From an uncultured Paracoccus sp. (lineage in GTDB: Bacteria; Pseudomonadota; Alphaproteobacteria; Rhodobacterales; Rhodobacteraceae): a stretch of DNA of 64,000 nucleotides. The stretch is from positions 310,001 through 374,000 of the forward strand of contig NZ_CANKWH010000002.1 in assembly GCF_947487305.1 (NCBI RefSeq), in the 5' to 3' direction. The position numbers and the translations under genes are program-made. This document shows positions 45,895 through 55,176 of this stretch, piece after piece (the first letter of the stretch is position 1; every line of letters begins with the position of its first letter). Under the pieces are notes generated by a model. It made no database searches and was not told where the DNA came from. It saw nothing but the letters and a program-made list of their open reading frames with translations.

Positions 45895-46310
45895 CTGGTG
45901 AGGTTCGGGTCGTCTTGACCTGCCGTCGTGTCGACGGGTTGCACGACGGCAGGGACGGGAACCTCCGGCACCTGCCCCTCGCCCGAGATCAGGCAGGCCA
46001 CGCCGCCGCGTTTCAGGACGATTGTCGGCACACCCGCAGCGTGATGGCGTCGCAGGCCATCGCCGGGGTCGGCGTCCTGCCACAGCATGGCCTCGTCTTC
46101 CCATGTCAGCAGCGCCAGATCGGCGAGTTCCAGGATCGTCTGATGCGCTGCACGGGCAGCAAGGGTATTTCTGCACCAGAGCCGCGGCGCGAAATTGCCG
46201 TCGGAGACAATTCTTCCGCCTTGATTGCGGATCTCGCGCACCAGCCAATAGCTCGGGCAATCCGTCACGCAGAACCACAGGCTGATGCCGGTCAGAAGCA
46301 GGGTAAAGCC
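45895..46310 (-). pseudogene. kdgK: Remnant of a PfkB sugar kinase (2-keto-3-deoxygluconate kinase type)
   Basis: Reading leftwards: LLLTGISLWFCVTD, REIRNQGGRIVSDGNFAPRLW, ADLALLTWEDEAMLWQDADPGD, GVPTIVLKRGGVACLI and finally PVDTTAG, where the kinase motif DTTGAGD(S/A)F should follow. Instead the frame shifts (QDDPNLTSSVSAV), and GGNYLSRLL reappears just after. The N-terminal third and the C-terminus are missing. A decayed fragment, not functional. Its host-like GC suggests it was carried in from a relative. Confidence 0.75.
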
Positions 46311-46453
46311 ACGTCTCACGAAGATAGTGGATGGCCACGACACAAGCGGCATTACTGAAGCGGTTAAGTGGAAAGGTGGCGGTGGTTTCCGTTTCTGTCG
46401 GCTCGCGCCATCACTTCTCCAGAAGGATGTCTGGGGCAACTGGGTCATCAGCA

Positions 46454-48280
46454 TCAGAAGCCCATTTGAGAATAGTATGGGTCCCTTTTGAGAGCCGGAT
46501 GATCGATATGGAGGTTAGGCGCCAATGAAGCGCTAATCTTGTTCTTTGCGACCGCCAGTAGGATTAAGACTTTGGGAAAGAAAAGTGCCTGAGGGAAGGT
46601 GTGATTAGGAGCTTTGATGTAGGCTTTGAGAGATTGATTGAAGGCTGTAGAGCTACTTACTGACAGCAGATAGTTACATACATCGTCAGCGTCTGACGAA
46701 TTCAGATCACGAAGGAAGTTGTGGTACTGCCCCCATTCGACTTCGCCAATGAACAAAGACGTTAGCCCTGCCGCTGCTCGGCTGAGCCAGAAGTCGTCTG
46801 AAATTCTTTCAGTATTCTCGATCAGAAGGCTGTGTATCTGCGAGCGTGCGAGAAAGCGTGCCGATACGAATATTGCACTATGCAAGCCAATATCGCTCGC
46901 CGAAGCGGCATACTTACAAAACTCAGTCGCAAGCAATGTGCATGCGCTGGTTTTGCGAAATCTGGCGTGAAGCATAAAGCCTGCCAAATCTACATACGCA
47001 GAATCGTCAACGAATACGCCATTTTTCAACATTCCGATCAATTTCTTGAGGACTGTGTTTCCTCTACTCGTTCTGGAAAGGTATCGCAATGCTGTCGGTC
47101 GCATGGATGGGTTGTGTTCGATCTGCCAGAGAAGATCTTCTTCGCTGACCGTACCTCCTGCCTCGTAGATCAGACTCAATACATACTTATGGATTTTCGG
47201 TCCATTACCTCTAATGAGCCGCGAGTTTTTACCAGGCCCACCGGTAGAGGATCGATCAAGCCAAGTCTCATATTTAGAGGCTAAGATCATTTTCGAGAAC
47301 TTAATAAATCGTCCCTTTTCTAGAAGGGTTTCAATCCGCGAAAGTATATTATTCTCCGAGATGCAAAAATGCGAAAATGCTTCCTTCTGTGACAGTATTT
47401 GAGTTTTTGAAGAGTTGAGCCTGAGTTGACGTGATTGAAGAGTCAAATCCATATCTCGCACAATGACCTTTGCTTTCGCAACGGAATCCACACCTACATC
47501 CATGTCATCCATAAATCTGGCGTAGTTTGACACCGCCGAATGCTCGCAAAGCTTGTCGACCTCATAAAGCATAGCGTTTGCCAAAACACGTGTGGCGGAT
47601 GTCTCAATCTGAGGCATGCCTACTTGTGTCAAAGGCATGAAATCGGGCGTCCATGTCAGGCGGTTCAATACATGAATTAGCAAATCTAGAATTGACTCCC
47701 TAATATCAGCCAACGATGAGACAATGTTCCTCAGGTGCTGAAAGTTGATGAAGTCATAGAAGTTTGCAACATCGGTGATGACTATGTAATCATTTTCATT
47801 AGCGAAGCCAAAAATTGTCTTCTGAAACTTTTTCCAACTTGCAAATGAACCATACTCAAAGTCGATTTGTTTAAATCCCTTTGCAAACTTGCCATCGTCC
47901 GGCTCAAAGAATGCAGTCTTGCTCGGGGCCTTACGCTTCAACTCGAAATACACTGATCTCGAAAGTCTTTCTAGAACGAGCAAATCCCTTGGATGTATTA
48001 AAGTCATCTGACGGCAGAGCCCGCGAGATTTCTCGGTCAGATACCTTTTGGGTGCCTGCACGACATAATTACCTTCCGTGACCTCTCGGCGAACGCTTTG
48101 AAGTAGGCGATTTATATCCTGATCAATGTCTCTATATTCAATTGCGTCAAATACGAGTTGCTTACGTATTTGCGGTTTGGTCCGCTTCTTCCACTCCTCT
48201 TTTAAGAGACTGATATCGAAAACATCCTTGATATCATCTTGTAGGAACTGAAACTTCGGAGATTGCAAAACCGGCCTCAC
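46454..48280 (-). CDS. Reverse transcriptase with long C-terminal extension (UG/Abi-like)
   Basis: 608 aa; the start codon is a GTG at 48280, and no Met follows until residue 92. Palm motifs: A, VITDVANFYDFINF (Asp170); B, QVGMPQIETSATRVLANAML (221-237); C, YARFMDDMDVGV with the catalytic Asp258-Asp259; then LRLNSSKTQILS (motif D/E type). There is no maturase (domain X) or HNH domain, so it is not a group II intron protein. Residues 300-608 are a long all-helical-looking extension, as in Abi and DRT-type (unknown group) RTs that defend against phages. Markedly AT-rich against the host. Candidate -35 TTGACA and -10 TGCAAT, 17 bases apart, straddle the GTG, so the true start is uncertain. Assignment to a known DRT class is not possible by eye. 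Confidence 0.85.
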   Translation of the reverse strand: MRPVLQSPKFQFLQDDIKDVFDISLLKEEWKKRTKPQIRKQLVFDAIEYRDIDQDINRLLQSVRREVTEGNYVVQAPKRYLTEKSRGLCRQMTLIHPRDLLVLERLSRSVYFELKRKAPSKTAFFEPDDGKFAKGFKQIDFEYGSFASWKKFQKTIFGFANENDYIVITDVANFYDFINFQHLRNIVSSLADIRESILDLLIHVLNRLTWTPDFMPLTQVGMPQIETSATRVLANAMLYEVDKLCEHSAVSNYARFMDDMDVGVDSVAKAKVIVRDMDLTLQSRQLRLNSSKTQILSQKEAFSHFCISENNILSRIETLLEKGRFIKFSKMILASKYETWLDRSSTGGPGKNSRLIRGNGPKIHKYVLSLIYEAGGTVSEEDLLWQIEHNPSMRPTALRYLSRTSRGNTVLKKLIGMLKNGVFVDDSAYVDLAGFMLHARFRKTSACTLLATEFCKYAASASDIGLHSAIFVSARFLARSQIHSLLIENTERISDDFWLSRAAAGLTSLFIGEVEWGQYHNFLRDLNSSDADDVCNYLLSVSSSTAFNQSLKAYIKAPNHTFPQALFFPKVLILLAVAKNKISASLAPNLHIDHPALKRDPYYSQMGF

Positions 48281-48899
48281 ACGTTGTCAACTTAGTTATC
48301 GGGGTGAGAGTACTGGCTGGCAAGGGGTGGCGTTGCGATCATTTGGACTTTGCTGCAGGGCCGCGCGTTGAGACCGCAAATGCGAGGGTACGAGAGCGTA
48401 GACAAGGACACCATATGGCCAACTATGCGTGTTGCTGCCGTCTATGCCGGGCGCAGCGAACAGCCACTTCCCGCCCGTCCTGTGGTTTCAACCCGGTTGG
48501 CCGCTGCTGTCTGTATGAACGTCGGCTTTTCCGGCGTCGCCGCAGCTACATTGCTGCACCGCCCGATCTGCGGGACAAGTCGGTGGAACCGCGCCACGGG
48601 GAAATGATGTCAAACGGGGAACAGTCGGAAGGCAAGTTCATCTTGAAGGCCGTCAGGATTCTGGAAGCCAAGATTCTCCCGCTGACCAAGGAACGGGACG
48701 AGGCACCGGAAATAAGTTCCCCCATCGCATAGGGGAAAACGTTTGGGTGGCCCAATGGGCGTGATGACCAGTGATTGAGCACCTCCGCGGTCAGTACCTG
48801 AAGGCCCACCCCCAATTGCAACAACCTTAAGACAGCCCTGCGCACCCGGTCCCTCTGATCGGGGCATTCGGCTGCACTTCAAAGCAGAAAGAAACCACA
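48281..48899. other. 619-base divergent intergenic region between RT and RNase HI
   Basis: No convincing protein gene. A 42-codon frame at 48604-48732 (starting MMSNGEQSEGKF) is the only candidate, with a weak GGGGAA before it. The region holds both divergent promoters and is more GC-rich than the RT. Several RT-based defence systems use a noncoding RNA beside the RT; this is where one would lie, but I cannot fold it convincingly. Confidence 0.4.
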
Positions 48900-49445
48900 G
48901 TGAAAAACCAGACAGAAACCAGCAACAGCGATGGCCAGCATCATGAGTGCCAGACTCGCATTGAGATTTTCACCGATGGCTCATGCATCGGCAACCCCGG
49001 CCACGGGGGCTATGGCATCGTGACGCTTCGGAGGGACCCCGAAGGCCAAATCACCAAGTGCCGCGAGCGATTCGGCTTTGCGCTGGAAATCACCACCAAC
49101 GTACGCATGGAAATGACAGCGGTGTGTGTTGCCCTTGAACGCCTTGGCTCCCCATCTGGTGAACCGATCAGCGTCTACTGCGACGCGAACCTGATACCGA
49201 ATGCCATGAACGAATGGCTTGATGCGTGGAAGGCCAACGGCTGGAAGAAGGGCAACGGCAAAGCACCCGACAATCGGGACCTTTGGCAGCGCCTTGAACG
49301 CGCCGCTGAAGGCCGGAATGTTAGGTTTCTCTGGATACGCGGCCACAATGGCGATGAGCACAACGAACGGGCCGACAAGCTGGCCTATGCGGCGGCACGG
49401 AAGGCCGAGCAACGTGCGCGATACTACGCTGGGGCGTGGTCGTGA
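48900..49445 (+). CDS. rnhA: Stand-alone RNase HI
   Basis: 181 aa; start is the GTG at 48900 (TGAAAAACCAG frame). RNase H fold with Asp26 in FTDGSCIGNPGHGG, Glu71 in NVRMEMTAV, Asp95 in VYCDANL, His149 in IRGHNGD and Asp159 in ERADKLAYAAA. All four acidic catalytic residues plus the His are present, so activity is expected: cleavage of RNA in RNA-DNA hybrids. An N-terminal 19-residue polar extension is unusual. A second rnhA on an island, divergent from an RT, suggests a joint job in processing RT products; it could equally serve plasmid-like replication. Overlaps the next gene by ten bases. Confidence 0.9.
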   Translation: MKNQTETSNSDGQHHECQTRIEIFTDGSCIGNPGHGGYGIVTLRRDPEGQITKCRERFGFALEITTNVRMEMTAVCVALERLGSPSGEPISVYCDANLIPNAMNEWLDAWKANGWKKGNGKAPDNRDLWQRLERAAEGRNVRFLWIRGHNGDEHNERADKLAYAAARKAEQRARYYAGAWS

Positions 49446-49957
49446 CCAGTTCCTCCATCGCCATTGGAACAAGGGTCGCCGTGACCGAACGTGCTTGCCT
49501 CCGATGCTCGACGCAATTTGCGCCAAGGCGCAAGGATCAAGTGTATTGTTCAAATCCCTGCGCCAAGGCAGCGACACGCAATAAATCCAGAGGCTCGCGG
49601 CAGTTCGAGAACAGGAAGCGCACATCGTCCCACTATGACCGCGCCGCTTGGTTGGCTTTTGACCTGCGCCGCATGCCTGCAGACGAGTGCCGCGCGATGA
49701 TATTGGCGCTCCTTGAGTCGGCTTCAGGTGCAGACGGGCTGTTGCGAAACATCCTGTTGGACCCTGCACTACTGAAGGCGAATCGTGCATCCAGCATCGG
49801 CAAGCTGTACCCGGATAGCAAATATCCAGGATCGCTGAACGTCGCGCAAATGGTGAACAGGTTTTGTCGGGCGGAATGGGGTTGTGATCTACGAGATGCG
49901 ATCTTGGATGACGGGAAGCCTGCGGGCAGGTTGTTTATAGAACCAACTGCGGCCTAA
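49436..49957 (+). CDS. Zinc-finger hypothetical protein, coupled to RNase HI
   Basis: 173 aa if started at GTG 49436 (GTG 49442 also possible), overlapping the RNase HI stop. Cys4-type finger CLRCSTQFAPRRKDQVYCSNPC at residues about 21-42, a motif frequent in mobile-element proteins. The C-terminal two thirds is helical (DECRAMILALLESA, LNVAQMVNRFCRAEWGCDLRDAI). The overlap makes it a likely functional partner of the RNase HI. Family not recognised. Confidence 0.7.
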   Translation: MVVTSSSIAIGTRVAVTERACLRCSTQFAPRRKDQVYCSNPCAKAATRNKSRGSRQFENRKRTSSHYDRAAWLAFDLRRMPADECRAMILALLESASGADGLLRNILLDPALLKANRASSIGKLYPDSKYPGSLNVAQMVNRFCRAEWGCDLRDAILDDGKPAGRLFIEPTAA

Positions 49958-49996
49958 AAGTCCCTCCGCACTTATATAGGGAAACCACAGGGGTTC

Positions 49997-50105
49997 ACCG
50001 TACGGTGGTAAGCTGTAGGGATACTGCCAAGGAGACGACCACCCCGACCGCCCCAATCAAACACTCTTCGGCAACATGCTTCAAGGGTGGCAACCGTACG
50101 GTGGT
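49997..50105. promoter_or_regulatory. Twice-repeated palindrome ACCGTACGGT
   Basis: The 10-bp perfect palindrome ACCGTACGGT plus GGT occurs at 49997 and 50093, 96 bases apart. This is a plausible operator pair for an island-encoded regulator; none of the island proteins is an obvious HTH repressor. Confidence 0.4.
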
Positions 50106-50542
50106 GCATCTTGAGGGACACCAAAGGATGCATTGATAATGACGGGGTGGTGCAGTCCCTACAGGTATCCCAATAGGCGCTTTGATACATGGTCTTCTCT
50201 TTCATGCCTGTAGGAACAGACTCGCCGGTCTGTGGGTCATGTCCTGCGGTTTTGGCCTGATAGTCAGCAGATGGGACCCAAGCGATTTTTGCCGCAAACT
50301 TCTGAGCGCCTTACCGATGTAGGGCGGTGGCCGACCGTCCCCGTATGGGGTGTCGGGGATGGGTCCAATGGGCCGGGACAGGGGGTAGGGGGCGGGCATG
50401 GTCCCGCGCCCCTGTGTTGGCCGCGTCAGATGGCGTCAGCGCTGGCGAGTTGGGCGGTGAGGCACAAGGCTTCGTTCTTTGCTTCCATGAACACAAGGGC
50501 GGCGATGTCTGCCCGCAGGTTCAAGCGGGCGCGGTCGGCTAA

Positions 50543-50680
50543 TGTCAATCTGATTGACAATAGGGTGTCCGTAAGGGCGAGTGTCCGTATCGGTATACCG
50601 CAGCGGACATGTGGCGCTGAGCGCAAAAGGGTGTCCGTAGGGGTTGCATTCCATCAACGGACATGTGTAACAACGGACAT
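50543..50680. promoter_or_regulatory. Candidate res/operator cluster before the serine recombinase
   Basis: TGTCAATC-T-GATTGACA (50543-50559) is a perfect 17-bp palindrome. It is followed by GTGTCCGT at 50565, 50581 and 50631 and by inverted counterparts CGGACAT at 50604, 50658 and 50674. Resolvase genes are normally preceded by three inverted-repeat subsites, so this cluster of about 140 bases is a good res candidate and may also control the gene. Confidence 0.5.
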
Positions 50681-50704
50681 GACCCTAATGGATAGGCTTT
50701 AACC

Positions 50705-51340
50705 ATGTCACAGACGATCCTCTATGCCCGCGTCAGCACGACAGAACAGACCCTTGAACATCAGCGAACCCAAGCCGAGGCAGCAGGCTTCAAGATTGAT
50801 GAAGTGATCGCTGATCACGGCGTGTCGGGCGTGTCCACAAAGCTTGCGGATCGCCCCGAAGGGAAACGACTAGGGGACAAGCTGCGGGCCGGTGACGTGC
50901 TGGTGGTGCGCTGGGTTGATCGGCTGGGCCGGGACTATCGCGACGTAACCGATACGATCCGAGAGTTCATGCGGCGGGGCGTGGTCATCCGCACCGTCAT
51001 CAACAAAATGACCTTTGATGGCACGGCGACAGACCCTGTGCAGCAGGCCGTCAGAGACGCGCTGATAGCCTTCATGGCTGCGACGGCACAGGCACAGGCC
51101 GAGGCGACCAAAGAGGCCCAGCGGGCGGGCATAGCGGCGCAGAAGGGCAATGCCCGAAAGTATCGCGGCAGAAAACCCGCGTATAACAACGACAAGCTGG
51201 CCATGGTCTTGGGCATGGATGCGGAGGGGGCGGGAACCAGCGCCATCGCCAGAGCAACCGGGCTTTCACGGCAAGCGGTCCTGCGGATCAAGGACGATCC
51301 GGCGGCGGCTGCGGAGGCATTGGCGAGGTGGGAGGATTGA
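50705..51340 (+). CDS. Serine recombinase (resolvase/invertase family)
   Basis: 211 aa. Catalytic Ser11 in YARVSTTEQ, with R-rich helix WVDRLGRDYRDVTDTIREF and the C-terminal HTH GAGTSAIARATGLSRQAVLRIKDD. It should resolve dimers or invert DNA at the cluster upstream. Convergent with the tyrosine integrase. Presence of a resolvase points to a plasmid- or transposon-derived module in the island. Confidence 0.93.
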   Translation: MSQTILYARVSTTEQTLEHQRTQAEAAGFKIDEVIADHGVSGVSTKLADRPEGKRLGDKLRAGDVLVVRWVDRLGRDYRDVTDTIREFMRRGVVIRTVINKMTFDGTATDPVQQAVRDALIAFMAATAQAQAEATKEAQRAGIAAQKGNARKYRGRKPAYNNDKLAMVLGMDAEGAGTSAIARATGLSRQAVLRIKDDPAAAAEALARWED

Positions 51341-51378
51341 CGCTTGTTCGTCTTTGTATTTGTGCTGCCTCGACAGAA

Positions 51379-52902
51379 TCAGACCCGGATATAGGGCAGC
51401 TTCTGGATTTCCCGCCATAGCGCCTTGACGGTCGTTTCTCCGTAGTCGCTCGCGGCGCGTCCGTCTTCGTGGCCCTGCATCACGTCCAGATATTCCTGCC
51501 CGATGGCAACGTCACGCCCAACGGTCTTGAACCTGTGTCGCCAGCCATGGTTCGGTTGCACGTCATCGGTGATCCCCACGACTGCTCGGACCCATTGCCC
51601 TACCTTCCCGCCAGCCGCCTGCGCACGTTCGACAGGATCGGCAGCTTTGCCGCGATGGGGTGCGGACGAATAGAAGACTGGGCCGGGGGGCAAGGAGTGA
51701 ATGAGGTCTACCAGACCCATTTCGATCAACTGGGGATGGACGGGAACGACGCGATAAGCGCCCGACTTTACCGACCCCGCCTCGGGCGTGATCCGCAGGC
51801 AAGGGATACCACCCACGACGATCAGGTCTTCGGATCGCATTTGCATCACTTCGGTGATCCTCGCGCCCGTGAAGGCGCATATCCACGGACCCCAGCGGAT
51901 CGCCCGCTTATTCAGCGCAGAGCGGCGGCCAAGTTCTGCCGGATCGACCAGAGCGGCGTTAAGGATCGCCACAGCCTCCGCATCGGTGAACCCCTTGGAA
52001 CGCGTGCGCCGTGCCTTGCTGTAGCGTTCAGTGACTGATGCGGCAGGATTGCTGGACAGCCGCTGCTTCTCGACGGCGACACGGAACATGACCTTGACCG
52101 CCGCAAGATATTTCTGGCTGACGGTCCTGCCCGATATGCCCTGTTCGTGGCGCAGGAAAGAACACCAGTCAGCGATGTTGATGGGTTCGACAGCGTGTGC
52201 ATTATCGTGCCCAAGGTATTCAATCAGCGATGCAACCTTGTGGCGGAAGTCTGTCACGGTGCGGGGGGATTTACCGTCCGCAAGGTGGTCTCGTTCCCAC
52301 AGCGCGAACAGATCGGACAGGCTCACAGAGGGTGTATCACGCTTGATCGGGTCCTGCCATGCCGGAAACCTATCGGCCTGCGGATCGGGGCTGTAGTCGC
52401 CCTCAGAACGCTTGTGCTGCTGTTCCGCCCATTGGATCGCTGCGCGGTGCAATTCGTCAATGAGGCGGTCATAGCTGGCGGCATCCGCGTTCAGACCTTT
52501 GGAGCGCAGTATCTGATCCGCCGTCGCCCCATACCACTGCCGTAGATTCTCCTTAGATGACCCCACACGATCATTCAGACCATGAAAAGCCTGCCACACA
52601 CCCACCGTGCCCGGCTCATCATCAAGCATCGCCATAGCGTCACGATAGGACTCACCAGCGAGTGCCACGAGTTGCTTATGGGGGATCGCCTCAGGTCCCG
52701 TGCGGATAGCCTGCCATTCGCGTTGATAGGCCAGATATGCTTCTGCCCAGCGCCTGCGGGCTTCGTCAGGGTCCCGTGTGCGTAACGACTTTCCCGTCTC
52801 AATTTTGCCGACTTGCTCGCGAATATCTGCGGGGACTTTAAGGCGGATCAGAAAGATTCCCGACTTCTTGTCCTTGGTCGGACGGGCCATTTGAAGGGCC
52901 AT
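51379..52902 (-). CDS. Tyrosine-type site-specific integrase
   Basis: 507 aa from MALQMARPTKDKKSG (start 52902, GGAG nine bases upstream); the frame runs on through the att site and tRNA but that part is not translated usefully. N-terminal DUF6538-like segment (IFLIRLKVPADIREQVG), core-binding SAM-like domain, then catalytic Arg in FTGARITEVMQM, HGWRHRF (H-x-x-R), and the GHEDGRAASDYG His and Tyr nucleophile region. It integrates the island at the tRNA-Thr 3' end, which it faces. Probably functional. Confidence 0.94.
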   Translation of the reverse strand: MALQMARPTKDKKSGIFLIRLKVPADIREQVGKIETGKSLRTRDPDEARRRWAEAYLAYQREWQAIRTGPEAIPHKQLVALAGESYRDAMAMLDDEPGTVGVWQAFHGLNDRVGSSKENLRQWYGATADQILRSKGLNADAASYDRLIDELHRAAIQWAEQQHKRSEGDYSPDPQADRFPAWQDPIKRDTPSVSLSDLFALWERDHLADGKSPRTVTDFRHKVASLIEYLGHDNAHAVEPINIADWCSFLRHEQGISGRTVSQKYLAAVKVMFRVAVEKQRLSSNPAASVTERYSKARRTRSKGFTDAEAVAILNAALVDPAELGRRSALNKRAIRWGPWICAFTGARITEVMQMRSEDLIVVGGIPCLRITPEAGSVKSGAYRVVPVHPQLIEMGLVDLIHSLPPGPVFYSSAPHRGKAADPVERAQAAGGKVGQWVRAVVGITDDVQPNHGWRHRFKTVGRDVAIGQEYLDVMQGHEDGRAASDYGETTVKALWREIQKLPYIRV

Positions 52903-52982
52903 GGTGTAGGACTCCGGTGTAGGACCGAGTTCCCCTAGCCTACTGTTCTTCATGCAATTTATTGACATTACTGGAAGAATCA

Positions 52983-53057
<75 letters not shown>

Positions 53058-53219
53058 ATCGTGGAGGGGCGTTTAGACAAAGCGGCGGCGCGGCGCAAGG
53101 GCCTCGCGCGCAAATTTTCGCCGAAAGCTGCCGAACGCGCGCCGTTGACCTTGGGTTACGCCGGGTCTGTGCTGCGTTCGAAACTGGACTGTGGGCGGCG
53201 TGATCGTTAACAGGGGCGG

Positions 53220-53420
53220 ATGAACGGGAAGCGCGAGACAGGCCAGAGCAAGAACAGCCGCGAGGACCGCCTGCGGGCGGCGCTGAGGGCCAACCTGGCC
53301 AAGCGCAAGGCGCAGGCGCGGGCGCGGACCGATCAGCGGGCCGATGCGCCGACCGATATGGAACACAGTCAGGCCGAGCCGGACGACCAGATAACCGGCA
53401 AGCCGGAAGGGGACGAGTAG
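53220..53420 (+). CDS. Small basic hypothetical protein upstream of murA
   Basis: 66 aa, very basic in the middle (RLRAALRANLAKRKAQARARTDQRAD) and acidic at the end. Its TAG abuts the murA ATG directly, so the two are cotranscribed. This arrangement recurs in Rhodobacteraceae; function unknown. Low structural complexity; possibly RNA- or nucleoid-associated. Confidence 0.7.
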   Translation: MNGKRETGQSKNSREDRLRAALRANLAKRKAQARARTDQRADAPTDMEHSQAEPDDQITGKPEGDE

Positions 53421-54707
53421 ATGGATCAGATCATCGTGACGGGCAACGGGGCGCTGAATGGCGAGATCCCGATTGCCGGGGCCAAGAATGCCTGCCTGAC
53501 GCTGATGCCGGCGACGCTGTTGACGGATCAGCCGCTGACGCTGACCAATGCCCCGCGGCTGTCGGATATCCGCACCATGACGGAACTGCTGCGCAGTCTC
53601 GGCGCCGAGGTGGCCAGCCTCCAGGACGGCACGGTGCTGGCGCTGTCGAGCCATGACCTGACGAGCCAGCGGGCCGAATATGACATCGTGCGCAAGATGC
53701 GCGCCTCGATCCTGGTGCTTGGCCCACTTCTGGCGCGCTATGGTCATGCCGAGGTCTCGCTGCCCGGTGGCTGCGCCATCGGCGCGCGGCCTGTGGACCT
53801 GCATCTGCGGGCGCTGGAGGCGATGGGCGCGGAACTGGACCTGCGCGAAGGCTACGTGAACGCCAAGGCGCCCTCGGGTGGCTTGCGCGGTGCGGTGATC
53901 GACTTCCCGATCGTCTCGGTCGGCGCCACCGAGAACGCGCTGCTGGCTGCCACGCTGGCGCGGGGCACCACGGTGCTGAAGAATGCCGCCCGCGAACCCG
54001 AGATCGTCGACCTGGCCGAATGCCTGCGCCGCATGGGCGCACGGATCGAGGGCGAGACCACCGGCACCATCACCATCGAGGGCGTCGATGCACTGCATGG
54101 CGCAACGCACCCGGTCGTCACCGACCGGATCGAGCTGGGCACCTATATGCTGGCGCCGGCGATCTGCGGTGGCGAGGTCGAATGCCTCGGTGGCCGGATC
54201 GATCTGCTGGGCGCCTTCTGCGAGAAGCTGGACGAGGCCGGGGTCTCGGTCGAGCAGACCAATCGCGGCATCAAGGTTTCGCGCAAGAACGGCCGCATCA
54301 AGGCCGTGGACGTGAAGACCGAACCCTTCCCCGGCTTCCCGACCGATCTGCAGGCGCAGATGATGGCGCTGATGTGCACCGCCGAGGGCACCAGCGTGCT
54401 GGAGGAAACCATCTTCGAGAACCGCTTCATGCACGCGCCGGAACTGGCGCGTATGGGCGCAAAGATCGAGGTTCATGGCGGCCATGCGACCGTCACCGGG
54501 GTCAGTAAGCTGAAGGGCGCGCCGGTCATGGCGACCGACCTGCGCGCCAGCGTCAGCCTGATTCTCGCCGGTCTGGCGGCAGAGGGCGAAACCATCGTCA
54601 GCCGCGTCTATCACCTCGATCGCGGTTACGAGCATGTCGTGCGCAAGCTGCGCGGCGTAGGCGCCAAGATCGAGCGGGTGAAGGAAGGCGAGGCCGCCCA
54701 TGGCTGA
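53421..54707 (+). CDS. murA: UDP-N-acetylglucosamine 1-carboxyvinyltransferase
   Basis: 428 aa starting [24 protein letters not shown] (Lys22). The catalytic loop [11 protein letters not shown] has Cys118, the residue attacked by fosfomycin, so the enzyme should be sensitive. Late motifs: [14 protein letters not shown] and [14 protein letters not shown]. It commits UDP-GlcNAc to peptidoglycan. Overlaps DUF2948 by eight bases. Confidence 0.97.
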   Translation: MDQIIVTGNGALNGEIPIAGAKNACLTLMPATLLTDQPLTLTNAPRLSDIRTMTELLRSLGAEVASLQDGTVLALSSHDLTSQRAEYDIVRKMRASILVLGPLLARYGHAEVSLPGGCAIGARPVDLHLRALEAMGAELDLREGYVNAKAPSGGLRGAVIDFPIVSVGATENALLAATLARGTTVLKNAAREPEIVDLAECLRRMGARIEGETTGTITIEGVDALHGATHPVVTDRIELGTYMLAPAICGGEVECLGGRIDLLGAFCEKLDEAGVSVEQTNRGIKVSRKNGRIKAVDVKTEPFPGFPTDLQAQMMALMCTAEGTSVLEETIFENRFMHAPELARMGAKIEVHGGHATVTGVSKLKGAPVMATDLRASVSLILAGLAAEGETIVSRVYHLDRGYEHVVRKLRGVGAKIERVKEGEAAHG

Positions 54708-55176
54708 TGCAGGCTTCTTTGATGCCGGGCCGGACAGCCCGCTGGCGCTGAAGGCCGAGGGCGAGGCCGATCTGAGGGTGATCTCGGCGCTGGTGCAGGA
54801 TGCGATCCTGCCGGCGAACGAACTCAGCTATGACAGCAAGGCCCGGCGCCTGGCGCTGCTGATCAACCGCTTCCGTTGGGAAGATGCCGAGGCCGCGCGG
54901 CGCGAGAAGCGCGAGTTCGAGCGGGTCCGGGCGCTGCTGGTCGTCAATGACGTGCTCAAGGTGCAAAGCGACGGGCTCAGCCGCGATGCCGATACGGTGC
55001 TGGAACTCTTGACCATCGACTGGCAGCCGGGCGCCGATGGCACCGGGCGGCTGCTGCTGGAGTTTGCCGGCGACGGCACGCTGTCCGCCGATGTCGAATG
55101 CATCAACCTCGACCTGCGCGACGTGACCCGGCCCTATGTCGCGCCCTCGGGCAAGGCACCGCATCACCCGGAATGA
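54700..55176 (+). CDS. DUF2948 family protein
   Basis: 158 aa with the family blocks [57 protein letters not shown] and [23 protein letters not shown]. No function known. In related bacteria it is found between murA and hisD; here it follows murA alone. Confidence 0.9.
   Translation: MADAGFFDAGPDSPLALKAEGEADLRVISALVQDAILPANELSYDSKARRLALLINRFRWEDAEAARREKREFERVRALLVVNDVLKVQSDGLSRDADTVLELLTIDWQPGADGTGRLLLEFAGDGTLSADVECINLDLRDVTRPYVAPSGKAPHHPE

Larger units (their letters stand above)
49958..50704. other. Regulatory or recombination region, 747 bases
   Basis: No supported gene. Two groups of symmetrical elements fill it: ACCGTACGGTGGT repeated at 49997-50009 and 50093-50105, and a cluster of palindromes and CGGACAT / GTGTCCG repeats at 50543-50680 in front of the recombinase gene. 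Between 50106 and 50542 I see nothing definite. Confidence 0.45.

Noticed and set aside
46454..48280. Group II intron or retron RT
   Set aside because: No maturase/HNH domain, no domain V-like hairpin downstream, and no recognisable msr-msd pair next to the gene.
48304..48732. 142-codon frame upstream of RNase HI
   Set aside because: Arg/Cys-rich low-credibility translation, no ribosome binding site and no recognisable domain; kept only as a remark on the intergenic region.
50106..50542. Small ORFs between the palindromes on the island
   Set aside because: Short frames on both strands overlap one another and lack ribosome binding sites or domain features.
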